A stretch of 64,000 bases of DNA from Dryocosmus kuriphilus (Eukaryota; Arthropoda; Insecta; Hymenoptera; Cynipidae), in assembly GCA_038277395.1 (NCBI GenBank), contig CM076189.1, positions 85,921,421-85,985,420 of the forward strand, written 5' to 3'. Numbering within the stretch: position 1 is the first letter of the stretch; each line of letters begins with the position of its first letter. The position numbers were made by a program, and so were the translations under genes. Of the stretch, positions 31,702-44,364 are shown one piece after another. Below the pieces are notes generated by a model. The model did not search any database. It worked only from the letters and a program-made list of their open reading frames with translations, and was not told the origin of the DNA.

Positions 31702-33935
31702 TTATAGTGTAGATTTGCGCACTTGGAAGTTCTTTGCCTGAGCTACAATGATCCACCACGCATTTCTATCCTGTGCATCCTCCATCCAGTTTAAATAATA
31801 ATCATGTCCTAGCTCTTTTAGACCATCCATTACATTTTCCTCGCATCTGTTTCTCGGTCTGCCTAGAGGTCTCTTACTAATCGGTTTCCCTCTTACAACT
31901 TGCGCCACTGTTCTTTCGTTGCGCATTCTTGCTACATGTTGCGCCCATATTAATTTGCGCGCTTTCATTACTCTATTAATATTTGCTGACCCGTAGAGAG
32001 CATGTAGCTCGTCACTATGCAGTTTTCTCAATTCACCTGTCTCTTCCCCCTTTTGGGGCCTTAGATTTTCTTAAGTACTTTATTTTCGTCTAGTCGAAAC
32101 CTGTTCTCCTCTCTGTTCGTCAACGCTAACGTTTCGCTCTCGTATATGACAACCGGCATTATTATCGTTTTGTTAATTCTTACTTTGATATTTCTAGATA
32201 ATGATCGAGATTTTAGTAATGTATTTGTTCAATAGTAGCACCCATTTCCAGCGTGTAGCCTTCTGTTAATTTCCGTTATAATGTTCCCGTCGCCAATTAT
32301 TGTAGGCCCGGTGTATTTAAATTCATTAGCTCCTTCAAATTTTATATTTCCGGCCATTAGATCTACCTCTTCATTGCTTTATCCTGATCTGTCGACGATC
32401 AAATATTTTGTCTTCGATTTGCTAACGTTTTAAACCTATTTCCTTGGCTTTCGTGATCAACATTTCTGCATTTTTACATACCGTTTCTTTATCATCCCCG
32501 TGTAAGTCGAGATCATCCGCATATCCCAGAATTTGTATTATCCCATTGAAGGTAGCACCGGGCGGATACGTTTGTAATTGTCCGATCAAGTACTCTAAAA
32601 GTAAGTTGAAAAGGATACACGAAAGCGTAATGCCCTGTTTCAGGCCATCGCGGATCAAAAGCTCTTCAGATAAAATTCAGTTTACGCATATTCTACCCCT
32701 ACTGCCGCTTAAGCAAACTTCGATAAGGCTAACCAATTTCCTTGGTACACCCAAGAACTCAAGAATCCAGTACATTCGTGCGCGTATGGTAGAGTCGTAA
32801 GCTTGCTTGAAGTCGATCAATAGCTGATGTATTGCTTCATTAAATTCCTATTTCTTTTCTAACAGTTGTCTAATTGTCACCATTTCACTGCTTGTAGAGC
32901 GGTTTCGGCGGAATGTACACTGGTAATCCCCAATGATTTCGTCAGAAAAAGGGGTCAGTCTACTTAATATTACATTGGATAGGATCTTATAGCACGAAGG
33001 CACAAGTGAAATTCCCCGGTAATTGTTACATTTAGCCTTATCGCCCTTCCTGAAAATGGGTACAATAATAGTGGTATTCCATTCCTCCGGTGTGCTTTCT
33101 GCTTGACAGATTGCGCCTATTAATTAAAAAATTTGTCCTCCGAGGCGAGGGCCCCCATTTGTTACCAGTTCTGACGGTAGGACCTCAATGCCCATGGCTT
33201 CGTTACTTTTCAATTTCTTTATGGCCATTCCTATTTCCCTATCAGTAGGCTTATTAATTAGTAGATCAGCACTCTCGATTGCCATTTTCGTCCCTCATTA
33301 CTTCCGCTCTACTTTAACAGCCTTTCCTTATAAAATTGATTTGCCTGTTCATCGCACGCGGATTATTTTGTTTATTATTCTTGTCTATTGATAGTATCTT
33401 ATTCTTTTCTCTCTCCCTTTCCTTGTATCTGTAAAACCGATTTGTACTTTTACTAATCTCGAGATGATACTTATGTGTTTGATCGCACTTATTTTTTAAA
33501 CTAATTTCTTCGGCCTCTGTTCGTTTTTTAAACCATAGTTTGCACTTTTCTTGGAACAACTGTTTGTTTTCGGTTATTTCCATTAAACCTCTAGTAACCT
33601 TCGCGGCTCTACTTATTGCCTCTTCCATATTGCCCGACACGGTTTCAGGGTCCTCCTCACAATTACCGCTGTTGTCTCTCTGTTTTTGAAGAGCTAGTTT
33701 TTATATCTAACGCTAATCTAGATCCTAGTTCCCTTTTCACGAGAAAGTGGTCTGAAATTAAATCCGCTTCACTGTACGATTTTACATTGAGAATGTTTGT
33801 ATGGCGTCTTCCGTCAATTAAAACGTGATGAATCTGATTATGAGTGATACCATCTGCTGATGTCTTGGTGGCCTTATGTATATTTCTATGCTTAAAATAT
33901 GCGCTTTTGACAACGGGGTCTTTCGCAAATCCAGT
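31702..33935 (-). pseudogene. Non-LTR retrotransposon copy 3: endonuclease-reverse transcriptase, decayed
   Basis: Minus strand, same family as 3925-6540 and 17038-19135. In order from the right are the endonuclease end (SADGITHNQIHHVLIDGRRH; SYSEADLISDHFLV, about 33870-33700), connector (33640-33314, ENKQLFQEKCKLWFKKRTEA), and reverse transcriptase with a degraded N-terminus. Then come REGLKQGITLSCILFNLLLE-like sequence (32658 leftwards, starting IRDGLKQ), the catalytic loop GYADDLDLHGDDKE (about 32510), and the C-terminal RVMKARKLIWAQHVARMRN domain to 31702. Many frameshifts. No SINE at the equivalent site. The 3' end is an AAT/ATT microsatellite. Confidence 0.87.
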
Positions 33936-34859
33936 GCAAAGGTGGATGCGTTTTTGTATTTAGATTGTCAAAAACGGATTTCAGGATTCTCTAGCATAAC
34001 CACAAATTACTAAAACCTGTACGTTTTTACTAAAAGAAGTGAAGAGTATGGTTATAAATTGAATTAAACTTAATCCTTAAATTTCATTAAAAATCATGGA
34101 GCTCTGGGAATTTTCTTAAAATCGTTTGAAATGCTTGTGCCAAAGCCAAAAGTTTAATCAAGAAACACAATTGTGCAACATATTTTTAACTTTACTGAAA
34201 TAATATGAGGCCGTGTTTTGAAACTTATAATTAGACAACTTCACCTTCACCAATGTCACGTATTTCCAAGTCATTGTTTCATTACCGAAAAATAAGAATT
34301 ACTAACACATCATATTTACCTTACACTACTTACTCCTATTTAACTTGATTAATAAAGTCTGAACAAAAAATTTTTTTAAAAAAATAATGTATTTAAAAGC
34401 GAGTGTGAAATATCAAAATCCAACAATTTTTGAACGTTGTCAGAACCAGAAGTTCGGCCTTAGAAATATCAGGGAGATATCTCTCTTCGAAACAGTGAGT
34501 TTTTTTTTATACAAAATTTAAATGTTTTTTTGGCAAGTTAGTATTCGTTTGCTGAAAATTCAAGTATCTTTTATTTAAAATTAATATTTACTTAAAATTA
34601 ATATTTTTTATATAAAGCGTAGCTATTCCACTTTTGTTTAAAAATTAATTTTTTTGCTTTGAAATTTAACTATGTCTTTTTTGAAATTGAAGGGTTTTAC
34701 ATATTTGATATCTTCATACAAAAATAACACTTCAAAGAAAGTAAATGTGTTTCCAATCAAAGATATTGGTATCTTCAACAAGAAAAGATTAATCTTCAAC
34801 TGAAACTGGAAAAGAAGAATTTTGAACAAATTAGTTGAAACTTTCAAAAAAAAGTCTGC
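33936..34859. other. AT-rich stretch without a recognisable gene
   Basis: Apart from the 34385-34490 match to the upstream module at 30186-30330, I see only AT-rich sequence with ATTCAACTAT/GAAAATTC words typical of the degenerate repeats elsewhere in the window. Confidence 0.6.
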
Positions 34860-35367
34860 AGGTTTCGCGGGCACATTCTCATCGCGCGCTGTGCTCGAAG
34901 TATGAGCGCGCCTAGGGGGCGCGGTCTGGTGATCTTTGCGCTTCCCTCGCTGATATATTTAAGCCTCGCGCTTCGCGCTCGGATGTTGTTGGTCCTTGCG
35001 CATCATGCTTGGTGTTCTTTACGCGGGTCTTAAACTTTCAAAACACCTACTTTAATGAGATTACTAAATTATAATTCTTTCTTAAATATCACAAAAGAAC
35101 ATTATTTTACATAAGGATCTATCGACCTTAAGGAATACATTCTCGTCATGAAACTCGCGCTTCGCGCTCGACAACTACATTTTTTAAAACACATTGAAGA
35201 TTGGTAATGTTATTTTGTGATTTTCCAAATTTTCACAATGGAGGATTTCGATCCTTAAAAGTAAAGCGATGAGTCATATAAATAAATTTTGTAGCTCTCT
35301 CCAAGACTAACAATTCTGCTTGTTAATATTTTCTCACATGTTGCATAGATTTGCTGAAAAGTGGTTT
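34860..35367 (+). repeat. Dispersed repeat family R, copy 2 (first part)
   Basis: Matches 23990-24385: GAAGTATGAGCGCGCCTAGG, CGCGCTTCGCGCTCG, CTATCGACCTTAAGGAATAC, and TAAATAAATTTTGTAGCTCT. It breaks at GTGGTTT, where a 4.3-kb transposon begins; the remainder resumes at 39654. Confidence 0.87.
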
Positions 35368-36757
35368 CCCTGGCGAAAATGGTGTGTTTAGGAAATGTCC
35401 TTTAAGCGTTTCTGCTAGTATTATGGAGATTTTTAAGAGGGATTGTACAAGACATCCTCAGATGTTTATGAAATGCTTTTTGGGACGCTGAGATGTTTTC
35501 AAGATGTTCGCAGGCGTGTTTGCGTGATGTTCCGAAGTGTTTGCGTGATATTCGTTGGTGTTTCGGAGATGTTGACGAAGTGTTCATAATATTCCTCACA
35601 GAGCGTTGTGGAAGTGTCTGAACAGTTTGTAGAGTGTACGAATATTATACAAAAGTATCAGCAGTGCGTGACAGGATGTTTTCTGAGTGCTTTGTAAATG
35701 TTTAGGACGTCTGAAAAGTGTTTCCAATATCTCTCGCGAAATACTCTCGAAGTGAAAACACTTCATGACTCGTGGCAAATCTCATGATATATTTTAAGTT
35801 TCTGTTACACATGTGTATTGTTGTATCCTAAATGGCACCATTCATAAGTGTTTCCTGCTGTTTGAAGGGGATAATGATCTTAGAACTTCATGTTCACTCA
35901 TAGCATTAAATCCTTTATTTAGTAATAATTACAAAAATATATACGATATAGAATGTCTAAAAATGTTAATAAAGTGGTATGAAAATGTTAAAAATGTCTT
36001 CAGCTATTCACACGTCAGTAGGCCTGCAAACATACAACAGGGTAAAAGTAACGACACACTACAAAGAAGCTTTGATAAACTCACAATTCAACAGAATACT
36101 TACGTTTGATCGCTTATTGCATGTGCAGCAGGTCCAGCCGGATTTAGCCACCCAATCTACTCATCCCACGCTGCAGGCCTCTGTCACAGCTCATTCATGG
36201 GATGCATCATATGCAGCTGGTGTGTTTGTTGTTGTTAGAGTGGTTATGGTGGTTGTGGTGCTGGGTATTTTGGTAGTGGTGTTGGTTGTTGTGGCAGTGG
36301 TGCTGGTTGATGTGGTAGTGGTGGTTGTTGTGTGGTAATTGTGGTTGAAGTTGTTCCAGTGGTGCATGCAGGTGATTTGATCCCCTCTCGCAGTTTACTT
36401 TTTTCGTACTCTGATCTGTTTCGGCTTCCGAGGCGATAAGGTACCCCAATTCAAAGCCAGACTGCCGCAGCGCCTTCAGCCTTGCGGCAAAGCCAAGAGC
36501 ACCCCATATCGCCACAGCCCTTTTAGAAAGGTAGGTGGGGATTTATGCTACATTACTATCTACCTCTACATCTCTAACTTAGAAGACCCCCCCCCCCCCC
36601 CCCCCTCCCGGAAGCATAACTGACTGCTTCTTCCGCTAATTTCAGTGCAAGCCAGTAACCTTAAAGGTAGAAAACACATGTAGATAAATATGGCTGGAAC
36701 TGTTATCATTTATTCCTCTCAATGTATATACAGTAAATGAACAAATACACAACTTAC

Positions 36758-36991
36758 TCTTAGCGACTTTGATGAACTCAGGCGAGAATTTGAAGATCAC
36801 GTGGTTCGAGGAGACCAGGACTCTGATTTTAGAGGCTTTATTTTCAAACAAACCCTTGAGGAGGACCACAGACCAATCTCTCTGTGATTCTCTCACTGCA
36901 CACAGAGTCTCATAGGAGTCCTCCGAAGACGTGGACTCACCACTTGTGCTTCCTGCAGTGGAATTTGGTGCGGTAGTTGGAGGTCGCACCA
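36758..36991 (-). pseudogene. Exon-like piece in the 4.3-kb transposon (minus strand)
   Basis: Minus strand: acceptor TTTTGTTCACAG, then a 234-nt open stretch ending at donor GTAAGT, phase 1 at both ends. It reads TTAPNSTAGSTSGESTSSED, then an ordered part ESQRDWSVVLLKGLFENKAS and SSNHVIFKFSPEFIKVAK. A following open piece (36515-36207) begins IWGALGFAARLKALRQSGFE and ends in a His/Asn-rich run from a microsatellite. Good splice sites suggest a real gene of the transposon, but I cannot name its family. Whether it is intact is unknown. Confidence 0.4.
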
Positions 36992-37616
36992 CTGTGAACA
37001 AAATAAGAATTTTGAATACTGACTCATCTTTATGAGCATTTTCAAGCCTAAAAGCGGTACTTGTAACCCAAGTCGTACTCTACAAAGCACATTTCGATCA
37101 AGCGATTCCTAAAGCATTAAAGGAGATCTCACCTCAAGGTAATTAAGTTTCCATGTTTGGCTTACTGCAATAAAGTTCAAACCTCAGGAAATAACAGAAT
37201 TCATAATTCATACATAGTTTTCTCGAATGTGATGTGTAACAGGCATACTTTTGTTATAGCTCTTCACTCAATTACTTCTATTGTTCCTTTTCAGATATGT
37301 AGTGTCATGCTTTACCAGGTAATAATGCACATTTATATTTTAGTTTGAGCCTACTAGATCGTGGATCTAACATTGAACTTCGGAGAGCAGTTTGCTACAA
37401 TATTGATTTACATATTTATTTAATTGAAAGTACATGACACTTGTGATATTATTAAGTTTATGAATGGATAACACAAAAAAGAAAAAAAAGGTTCTATAAT
37501 TGTGTAAAATCATGTCAACTCTGGTTCAATGATACAAACGACTATTTAAAATACATTTACACTTCCTTGCCTACAGCAATAACTTCTGCGAGAATTGTAT
37601 TACTCACACTCCTTTT

Positions 37617-38736
37617 TTGCTTAAAGCAGAACACTGGCGGAGCAGGAAACTCCTCAACCGAAGCACTTCACAATGTTGCCTCTGGGCACTCAATGGAGAA
37701 TCATGCTGTGAGTTATGTTGTTTGTTCGTCGATAATTGTATAAAATGCCATAGGCTTGAAAGAATCACGTTCAGCGTCTTTAGTGCAATATATTTTTTAA
37801 CTTTGCTTTTCCTGCATTTTCACTTTTCTCTTCTTATTGATTCTTCAAACTGCGCAGGTGGCTCCAAGGGATTAACCGCAAAGCAGTAAAATGCAAGGAA
37901 CTGAGATAGACGTCATCTGTGACCAGCCTGATACTGAATCAAGCTCCCTCAATGAAACATCTTTGCCGGTCAACGCAAACCCTTCAACTTCACAGCTTTT
38001 TTTATTACCATCAGTTAGCCTACAGGACTCAGACGCAGTTCAGTGCTTCATTGCTGACAGTGGTTTGATGGAGTCAAAGCATGTGTCTTGTGAGGAATTG
38101 GCGAGCACTTATAACGCAAGCTCCTCTAATTCAAGCGAGGAGTTTGTTACATGAGTTACACTTCGAAAAGCAAAACGACGTCTGCTCCAGCTGTGTAAGA
38201 GTCCATTAAATGTAGTTCTTCATATAGCTCGCAACTTCCTTGTCTATAAAAATATACCATTTCTGGGTCAAAATTTCAGTTCCTCTCAAAATACTTTCAC
38301 ATTATGTAAAAATGTATTAGGAAATAGGTTAAGATGGTTTGTCCGTGGTGAAGGTGGGTGCATTCTTCTAGGGAAAGGGAAAGCTTGCAATCAGTCCCCG
38401 GAAACAGTTGCTCTGCTAGCAGTGCATGGAGCGTCTTCACAAGACTGTTTATTCTATAAATGAATGATCTTCAATGAGAAGAAATTTTTTACTTTGGATT
38501 ATTCTTACCGTGGAAAGCGGAACAATAATAGCTGTGTATACTTCGCCTCCAGGATAGATGCTGTGAGAACAAAAATAGTGGTGATACCAAGAGGTAGAGT
38601 TTTCCTTCTCGCTCAGGAAATTAAACTTAAAAGACAACCATGTCTTCGGAACCAACATGTTAAACTTGAGCATAATAAGGTGGTGGACAGTTATGGAATG
38701 ACTCATTGTATTCAGCCATTCGATATTGGTTGTTAG
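37617..38736 (+). pseudogene. Possible transposon-encoded protein, broken (plus strand)
   Basis: A small exon-like stretch (37620-37708, acceptor CTTAAAGCAG, donor GTGAGT) is followed by an ATG at 37891 opening 87 codons (MQGTEIDVICDQPDTESSSL, Ser/Asn/acid rich) to a TGA at 38152. The same strand continues with VTLRKAKRRLLQLCK, an internal stop, and then MIFNEKKFFTLDYSYRGKRN, NSCVYFASRIDAVRTKIVVI and QPFDIGC to 38736. The last part is reminiscent of C-terminal segments of large transposon-derived insect proteins, a weak impression from memory. At least two stops break it. Confidence 0.4.
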
Positions 38737-39653
38737 TGTATCATTATGCATACCGTAGGTACTTCATATGTGAGAAAGTTTCCATTTGGCTGCTCTAAAG
38801 ATTAATATGTGTCGTGTAAATGAATAGATAAGTCTTACTACTATGTACTAATATCGCTGCACTCATGCTCACTACATGTATTGAATATAGCATGTGCTTG
38901 CAAGCTGCTTGCATGCTGCACTGGTTATGTTGAATATTATTTCAAAACTTTTGTGCATATCTCATAAATTATGCTGTAAAAATTTTCTCCCGCCATAAGG
39001 CAAATCGTATTGCAACTGCTTGTCATGTTGTGTATTATTTCAAATTTTTTTACATATCTTGCGTATTTTCTTGTATATTATAATGTAGTGGATGTTTTCC
39101 AAGCGTTCTGTACATTTTTGGCTGGTATTTGATGCTCGCGTGTTCGTTATGTGCTCTGAAATGTTATAAAAACGTCTAATGACGTGCTTCTGAGATGATT
39201 ATGCGGTGTTCTTATGGCGTTTTGCTTAGATGTTCACGTATTGTTTTGAAAAGTTGCAGTAGTGCTCCACAAAGTGCTTTTGGATTGTTGCTGAGGAATT
39301 CGTTGAATGCTGCAGCGAGCGACAAGTATGCGAGGTAATTCTGAAGTGATTGCCAGGATGCACTCATCTTGAGCGTTCAGAACGTGTGCTGTAAATGTTA
39401 TACGGACGTGTTGAGAAATATTCTGGCTGTGTTTTTATGACTTTTTCTTCATATTTCCCTGGAGTGTTTGGATTTAGTTTGAAAAATCACTAAGGAATAC
39501 CTTGTTAAGTATTTCCGAGATGTTTAGTTTACGCTTTTGAAGTCCAAGTATTGCCGAGGTATTTTCGAAATGTCCACAAGGTCTGCAGACACCAGAAAAC
39601 ATTTCCAAAACAATCGACAAACACTTTATGAGTGTTCACGATTTTCGCCAGGG

Positions 39654-40480
39654 TTCCTTTATATTTCATAACATGTTTGACGAATAATTCAAAAACTAGC
39701 GTCGGTTCAAGATAATAATGGAGAGCAAACATGTGGAGCTTTTTGAGGTGAATAACTTTGTACCTTATCAGTTTTTCGTATCTTGCATAGTTTGGCAGGA
39801 AATTTTAAATATCTGATCTTTAGTAACGTTTTCCCGATTTAATAAAGACCGCGGAATTTATCAAAAAATGGTTAATAAAAATTTGTAGGCCTTTTTAAGT
39901 TGAATAACTTTGTTTATAATCATCTTTTCCTTATCTTGAATATTTTGGCAAGAAAACACAGTTTCTTATCTTCAATAACGTTTTCTCGATTAAAACAGAA
40001 ACCGTGCATTTTATCAAAAAACGGTTCAAACAAAATTTGTTCATTTTTTTGAGATGAGCAATTTCAAGTTCTACTATTTTTTTGTCTCGCATAGTTTACC
40101 CGGAAATCAGATTTTTTGATTATGTGAAAACCGTTTTTGATGGATAAGACCATAACCACTGGTGATAACCATTTGGTTAACGAACTCGTCCTTCCATTTT
40201 CGACTCTGAAGAAGTGTGCCAAAGCGCAATCCATTCCGATGAATCCTTCAAAAGTTATCGCACTAACAGTCACCAAAAACGATGAAAACGACAACGACGA
40301 AAACGACAACGACGAAAACGACAACGACGAAAACGACAACAACAACAGACAGACAGACACCGTCGTAAAAACCGTTTTTTCTCACTAAGGGGGCCTCAAA
40401 GAGTGAAGATTTGATGAAATCCACGAAAGGCATTTTCCACAATAACTAATACCTTCTCATTGAGTTGAGAATGTAAAAAA
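39654..40480 (+). repeat. Dispersed repeat family R, copy 2 (second part)
   Basis: Continues copy 2 after the transposon: TTTATATTTCATAACATG, three diverged units with AATAACTTTGT and TTTTGGCA words, then AAGTGTGCCAAAGCGCAATC and a triplet run coding (D/E)N repeats (40280-40340), then ACAGACAGACAGACACCGTC. The encoded frame KKCAKAQSIPMNPSKVIA... NRQTDTVVKTV is the same as in copy 1, although the acidic run has a different length and codon make-up. Confidence 0.85.
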
Positions 40481-41427
40481 TTATTTGCGACTAAAAATGT
40501 AAGAATTGAATTTTCAACCAAACGTGATGAATTGTCAACAAAATTGTGGAAGCTGCAATCGAAAAAGATAAACTGTCAAATCCAAAAATATAGTAGTTTA
40601 ATTTTGAACCGAAGTTAAGGAAGATTCAACCATGAATAGGACAACTAAGTTTTGAAAAGAAAAGATGAATTTTGATTGTAAAATAATCGATTTCGGATGA
40701 TATTTATAATGCAGTCGCGCTTCCGCGTAGGTACCCAACAGTAATTTTAGAGGTTTGAAAAACTCGAAACCTCGCGCGCTCCGCTGCTTGCAGCGCCACT
40801 CGTGCGCCCATATGTGTATTGTGTCTTCTGTTGCGTCCCAATACCTACGCATTCCAAAAACTTAAACAAAAGTTATCATCGATTCGAAAGTGAAGCATAA
40901 ACGAAGCAGTTCGAAATCGCGGAGTTATCATCGACTCGATCGCTGCTCACGCGAGTGGTCAAGAAGTCCTCGGGGAAATTTCTGGGACTATTGCGGCTTC
41001 GTAACCTCGAACCGAATCGTGGGAGAATCACGGCCACGGGACCTTCCACACGGCCGTAGCTACGTCTAGCTGGTCCTGTCAAATACCATGCGCCATGCAC
41101 ACATCTCGGAAATAATCCTCGGGCGTCTCGAGAGTCAAGTCCCAACTTCGAGGCAGTGCGGAGTCAGGCGGCAACGTAACGTCACCAGAGACGACGGAGG
41201 CCGTTACAGAGAAAGCAGCACCTCATCTGGGACCCCAGAGAAGCTTCCTGACGGGGAGCAGACGGTTCTCTTGAACCGGGGCTCTGTACCATGTATGTTC
41301 CCTTGGTTACCACCTTAGTTTTCATAGAATAAAGGGACTTAGAGGGAACTTATCCTACTTGTTCCCCAAGGAATGTTCTAGGTGAGTTTCAATCTTATTT
41401 TTCGTAGGGGATCCCAGTGAAAGAAGT

Positions 41428-42102
41428 GTGTCCTTCAACGAGCAGCTGACAGTCGTTTCGCCTGTAGCGTTCACACGATCCTTCGTAGATGAGATTTTTG
41501 GTCCAAAGGGCAATGCTTCCTCGGGCTCAGGTTGGGATCAAGCAATGTTGACGCTTATCAGCGTCAGTACTAAATCCGGCTTGCCGGAGGAGAGCCGCAA
41601 GGCGTTTCTCGCTAAATACGAGTTGAAGGAAGATACGGTCCATGCCGGGCCTGCTAAATCCGAAAAAGGAACCCAGGCTTCCCAGAATCTCAACGCGGCA
41701 GTGAGAAAAAAGGGGACCTCCACGCTGACACGCAAATCCACGTAGCAGGCCGTTTATCTGCTTTAGGAAGCAGGATTTCAGAATTGGCAACCCTAGGAAC
41801 AAATCTTCCAGAAGCAAGCAAACCTGCTCTACGCAAATTACCGGATGGCCTCCAGGTTCTATCAGATGTGCAAAATCGCATCTCGGTGCATAGGTACATC
41901 TACTGGATCTCTTTTGAAGTCGATCCAAGTGCCCCCGAAACCGGCAACCCAACAACCACCACGCTTGCAGCTGCCAAAGTCGAACAAATCTAGAAACGAG
42001 AAATTCCCCGCTCGCACAGCAGCCTGCCAGATTCGCGGAGCGGGGGTCCTCCGCAGAGCGCCGAAGAGATCGTCGTCACGTGCTGGTCATCACCGACGTT
42101 AA
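41428..42102 (+). pseudogene. DIRS gag-like frame
   Basis: Open from 41428 (MSFNEQLTVVSPVAFTRSFV) to a TAG at 41743, with a Lys/Ser-rich end, then further readable pieces (VAGRLSALGSRISELATLGT, about 41745-41810) in a shifted or stop-interrupted frame. Position before reverse transcriptase and composition suit a capsid-like protein, but no motif confirms it. Confidence 0.45.
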
Positions 42103-42350
42103 TCCAGCACATATCTTCCGGAACCAGCTTTTTCCGCTAAAATGTCGTCATACTGTGACGTGGAGATAAAACGGCTGCTTCACTTGGGAGCGATCAACGT
42201 AGCGGTGGCATCAGAGGATCCATTTGTGTCTACTCTTTTCTTAATTGAGGAATCATGGGGAGGGGGGGGGGTTAGCAGTTTATCTTGAACTTGAGAAACC
42301 TCAATGAGCACCTATCACCCCCTCATTTTAAATTAGAGCATTAGCGTACG

Positions 42351-42662
42351 GTGATTCGCCTTCTTCTTCCAGGCACTTTTACGTTATCAGTCGACCTGGA
42401 AGATGCTTATTTATCAGTACCTATTCATGACGATCACAGAATATTTCTCAGATTCCAGTGGCGAGGCATCACATATTTGTTTGCTGCCCTCCCCTTTGTA
42501 TCAGCTACCGCACCGTACATCTTCACGATATTAATGCGTCCTGTGGACGCTCACATAAGGATAAACGGCTTTGTGTCAGTCATATATCTGGATGACTTTT
42601 CACTTCCCTCGCCAGCTTACATTGAGTACACCTCAAATATATCAGCGCATTTAGTTTTTTAA
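42351..42662 (+). pseudogene. DIRS reverse transcriptase fragment
   Basis: Reads FTLSVDLEDAYLSVPIHDDH, RIFLRFQWRGITYLFAALPF, and GFVSVIYLDDFSLPSPAYIE. These are the SVDLKDAY, LRF.W.G..Y.F..LPFG and YLDD blocks of DIRS/Gypsy-type reverse transcriptases; the LDD catalytic pair is intact. Truncated at 42660 by a stop; the remaining thumb and RNase-H sequence continues in other frames. Confidence 0.88.
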
Positions 42663-44364
42663 CAAAACTTGGTTTTATAGTCAACTTCAAAAAGTGACAG
42701 TTATCGACAATTTGTCGGAGCAAATACTTTGGTTTTATCTTCGAATCGATACACCAATCTATATCCACCCCAGAGCAGCGGCGGAAAAAGCTTCTCTCCT
42801 TGCTCGCAAGCTCCTCTCGAAAAGCAGCTTGCGCCATTAAAGAGTTCGCAAGTTTTCTTGGATACATGGGCTCTATTTGTCCGGCGTTAGAGTATGGAAT
42901 CCTCTAGATGCAAAGTCTTTCGACTGTGAGAAATTCCTAGCACCCAGAAGAGCTCGAGACGACTATTCGGCTCAAATGTCAATCCCAGCTTATCTCCAGG
43001 AAGACTTCCAGTGGTGGCCTAGAGTACTGGGCAACCAGCATCAAGAAAATTTCTTACGCGTTGGGCGTTTTTAAATTATTAATTAAATTAAATTATTTTA
43101 AAATTTTGAATATTATCTCATGGCTGGTGGCGACAGGAGGAAAAGTTGATTCACATTAATATCTTGAAGCTAAAAGCAGCTTTCTTCGGGCTTAAATGTT
43201 TTGCTCTAAACCTGAGAGATGTAAATATCCTTTCAAGAATAGACAACATGATAGGAATATTGTACATAAATCGCTAAGGCTCTATACAACACCCATACTT
43301 GTCATTGCTGATAAAAGAGACCTGGCACTGGCGCGAGGAAAGGAATACATTTCTTTTAGCCCCATATGTATCCTCTGCCTGAAAACGATGTTGCCGACGA
43401 AGAGTCTCGCAATACTCAGGTTGATACTGACTGGTCCTTGGCAGTAAATGCGTTCAATGGAATCACCAACACTTTCGGACACCCTGAAATAGACACCTTC
43501 GCCTCAGCTTCAAATGCAAAATGTGACATCTATCCCTCTCGGTTACCAGATCCAGGATCCTGAGTTGTTGAAGCTTCTACGGTTGCATTGGACAATGTTT
43601 TTTTTTCTACGCCTTTCCTCCTTTTATACTTCTACCTCGAGTAATGGGAAAAATTGTAGACGAAAAAGCCGAGGTGGTCCTCGCAAACATTGTTTATGTC
43701 GTTTCTACGCATGCTCATAGGAGAACCTATATTTTTCTCACCCATAAAGGTCTACTGTCTTCACCCCTTAGTTATCAACACCCGGCTTGGAGGACGGCTT
43801 CTCTGGCGACAGGACTCTTATAAGGAAGGCTTTCCTGTCTCGCCAAGTCCCAGAGTGTGCAATAGAGGCAATGCTTGCCTCTCTTTCTCCTGCAAGAATC
43901 AAACAGCACTCTCGCCCTCTTTGCTTTTGGTGGGTTTCTGCAGGGAGCTGACAAGTCCTCGAGTTTCTAGCATCAGATCTTGAGTTAGCCGGATCATCTT
44001 CGACCTTAAACATAACCCGGTCTGCAGTTTCGTTGATTTCCTCCAATGCCATAGGCGACAATCGCCTGGTACGACGCTTTTTTAAATGTGTGACAGTGCT
44101 CAAATCTCAACTCCCACGTTAAGACACCTTCTAGGATCCAGATCCAGTGGTAAAGAAGCTAGCTACCCTTTACCGGAATGACAAACTGCCCTTGAAGTTC
44201 TCACTAAGAAACTAGAGATGTTACTTGCCTTGAGCTCAGGTCAACGTTTTCCGACAATAGCAGTCATCACCCTCTTTTAAATCTCGTTCGAGGAAGACAT
44301 AACGCCGATTCAGATCCCAGATAGAATCCAGACGTCAGGACCAGGTCGAGCACAACCCACAATA

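Larger units (their letters stand above)
35368..39653. mobile_element. 4.3-kb DNA transposon nested in repeat R, ends CCCTGGCGAAAAT
   Basis: A 13-bp perfect inverted repeat CCCTGGCGAAAAT lies at 35368-35380 and 39641-39653. Comparison with the uninterrupted copy 1 (24375-24400) shows a clean insertion, with TT on both sides as the likely 2-bp duplication. Both subterminal zones (35400-35790 and 39060-39640) are rich in GTGTTT/AAATGTTT words that look like diverged repeats of each other. The interior has exon-like pieces on both strands (36200-37000 minus, 37617-38740 plus), a 20-bp C run (36585-36605) and a GT-rich microsatellite (36220-36345). The superfamily is not recognised. Confidence 0.75.

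Noticed and set aside
36207..36515. His/Asn-rich protein frame
   Set aside because: The tail is a triplet microsatellite; only the first ~60 residues could be an exon, and no clean acceptor in the right phase was found.
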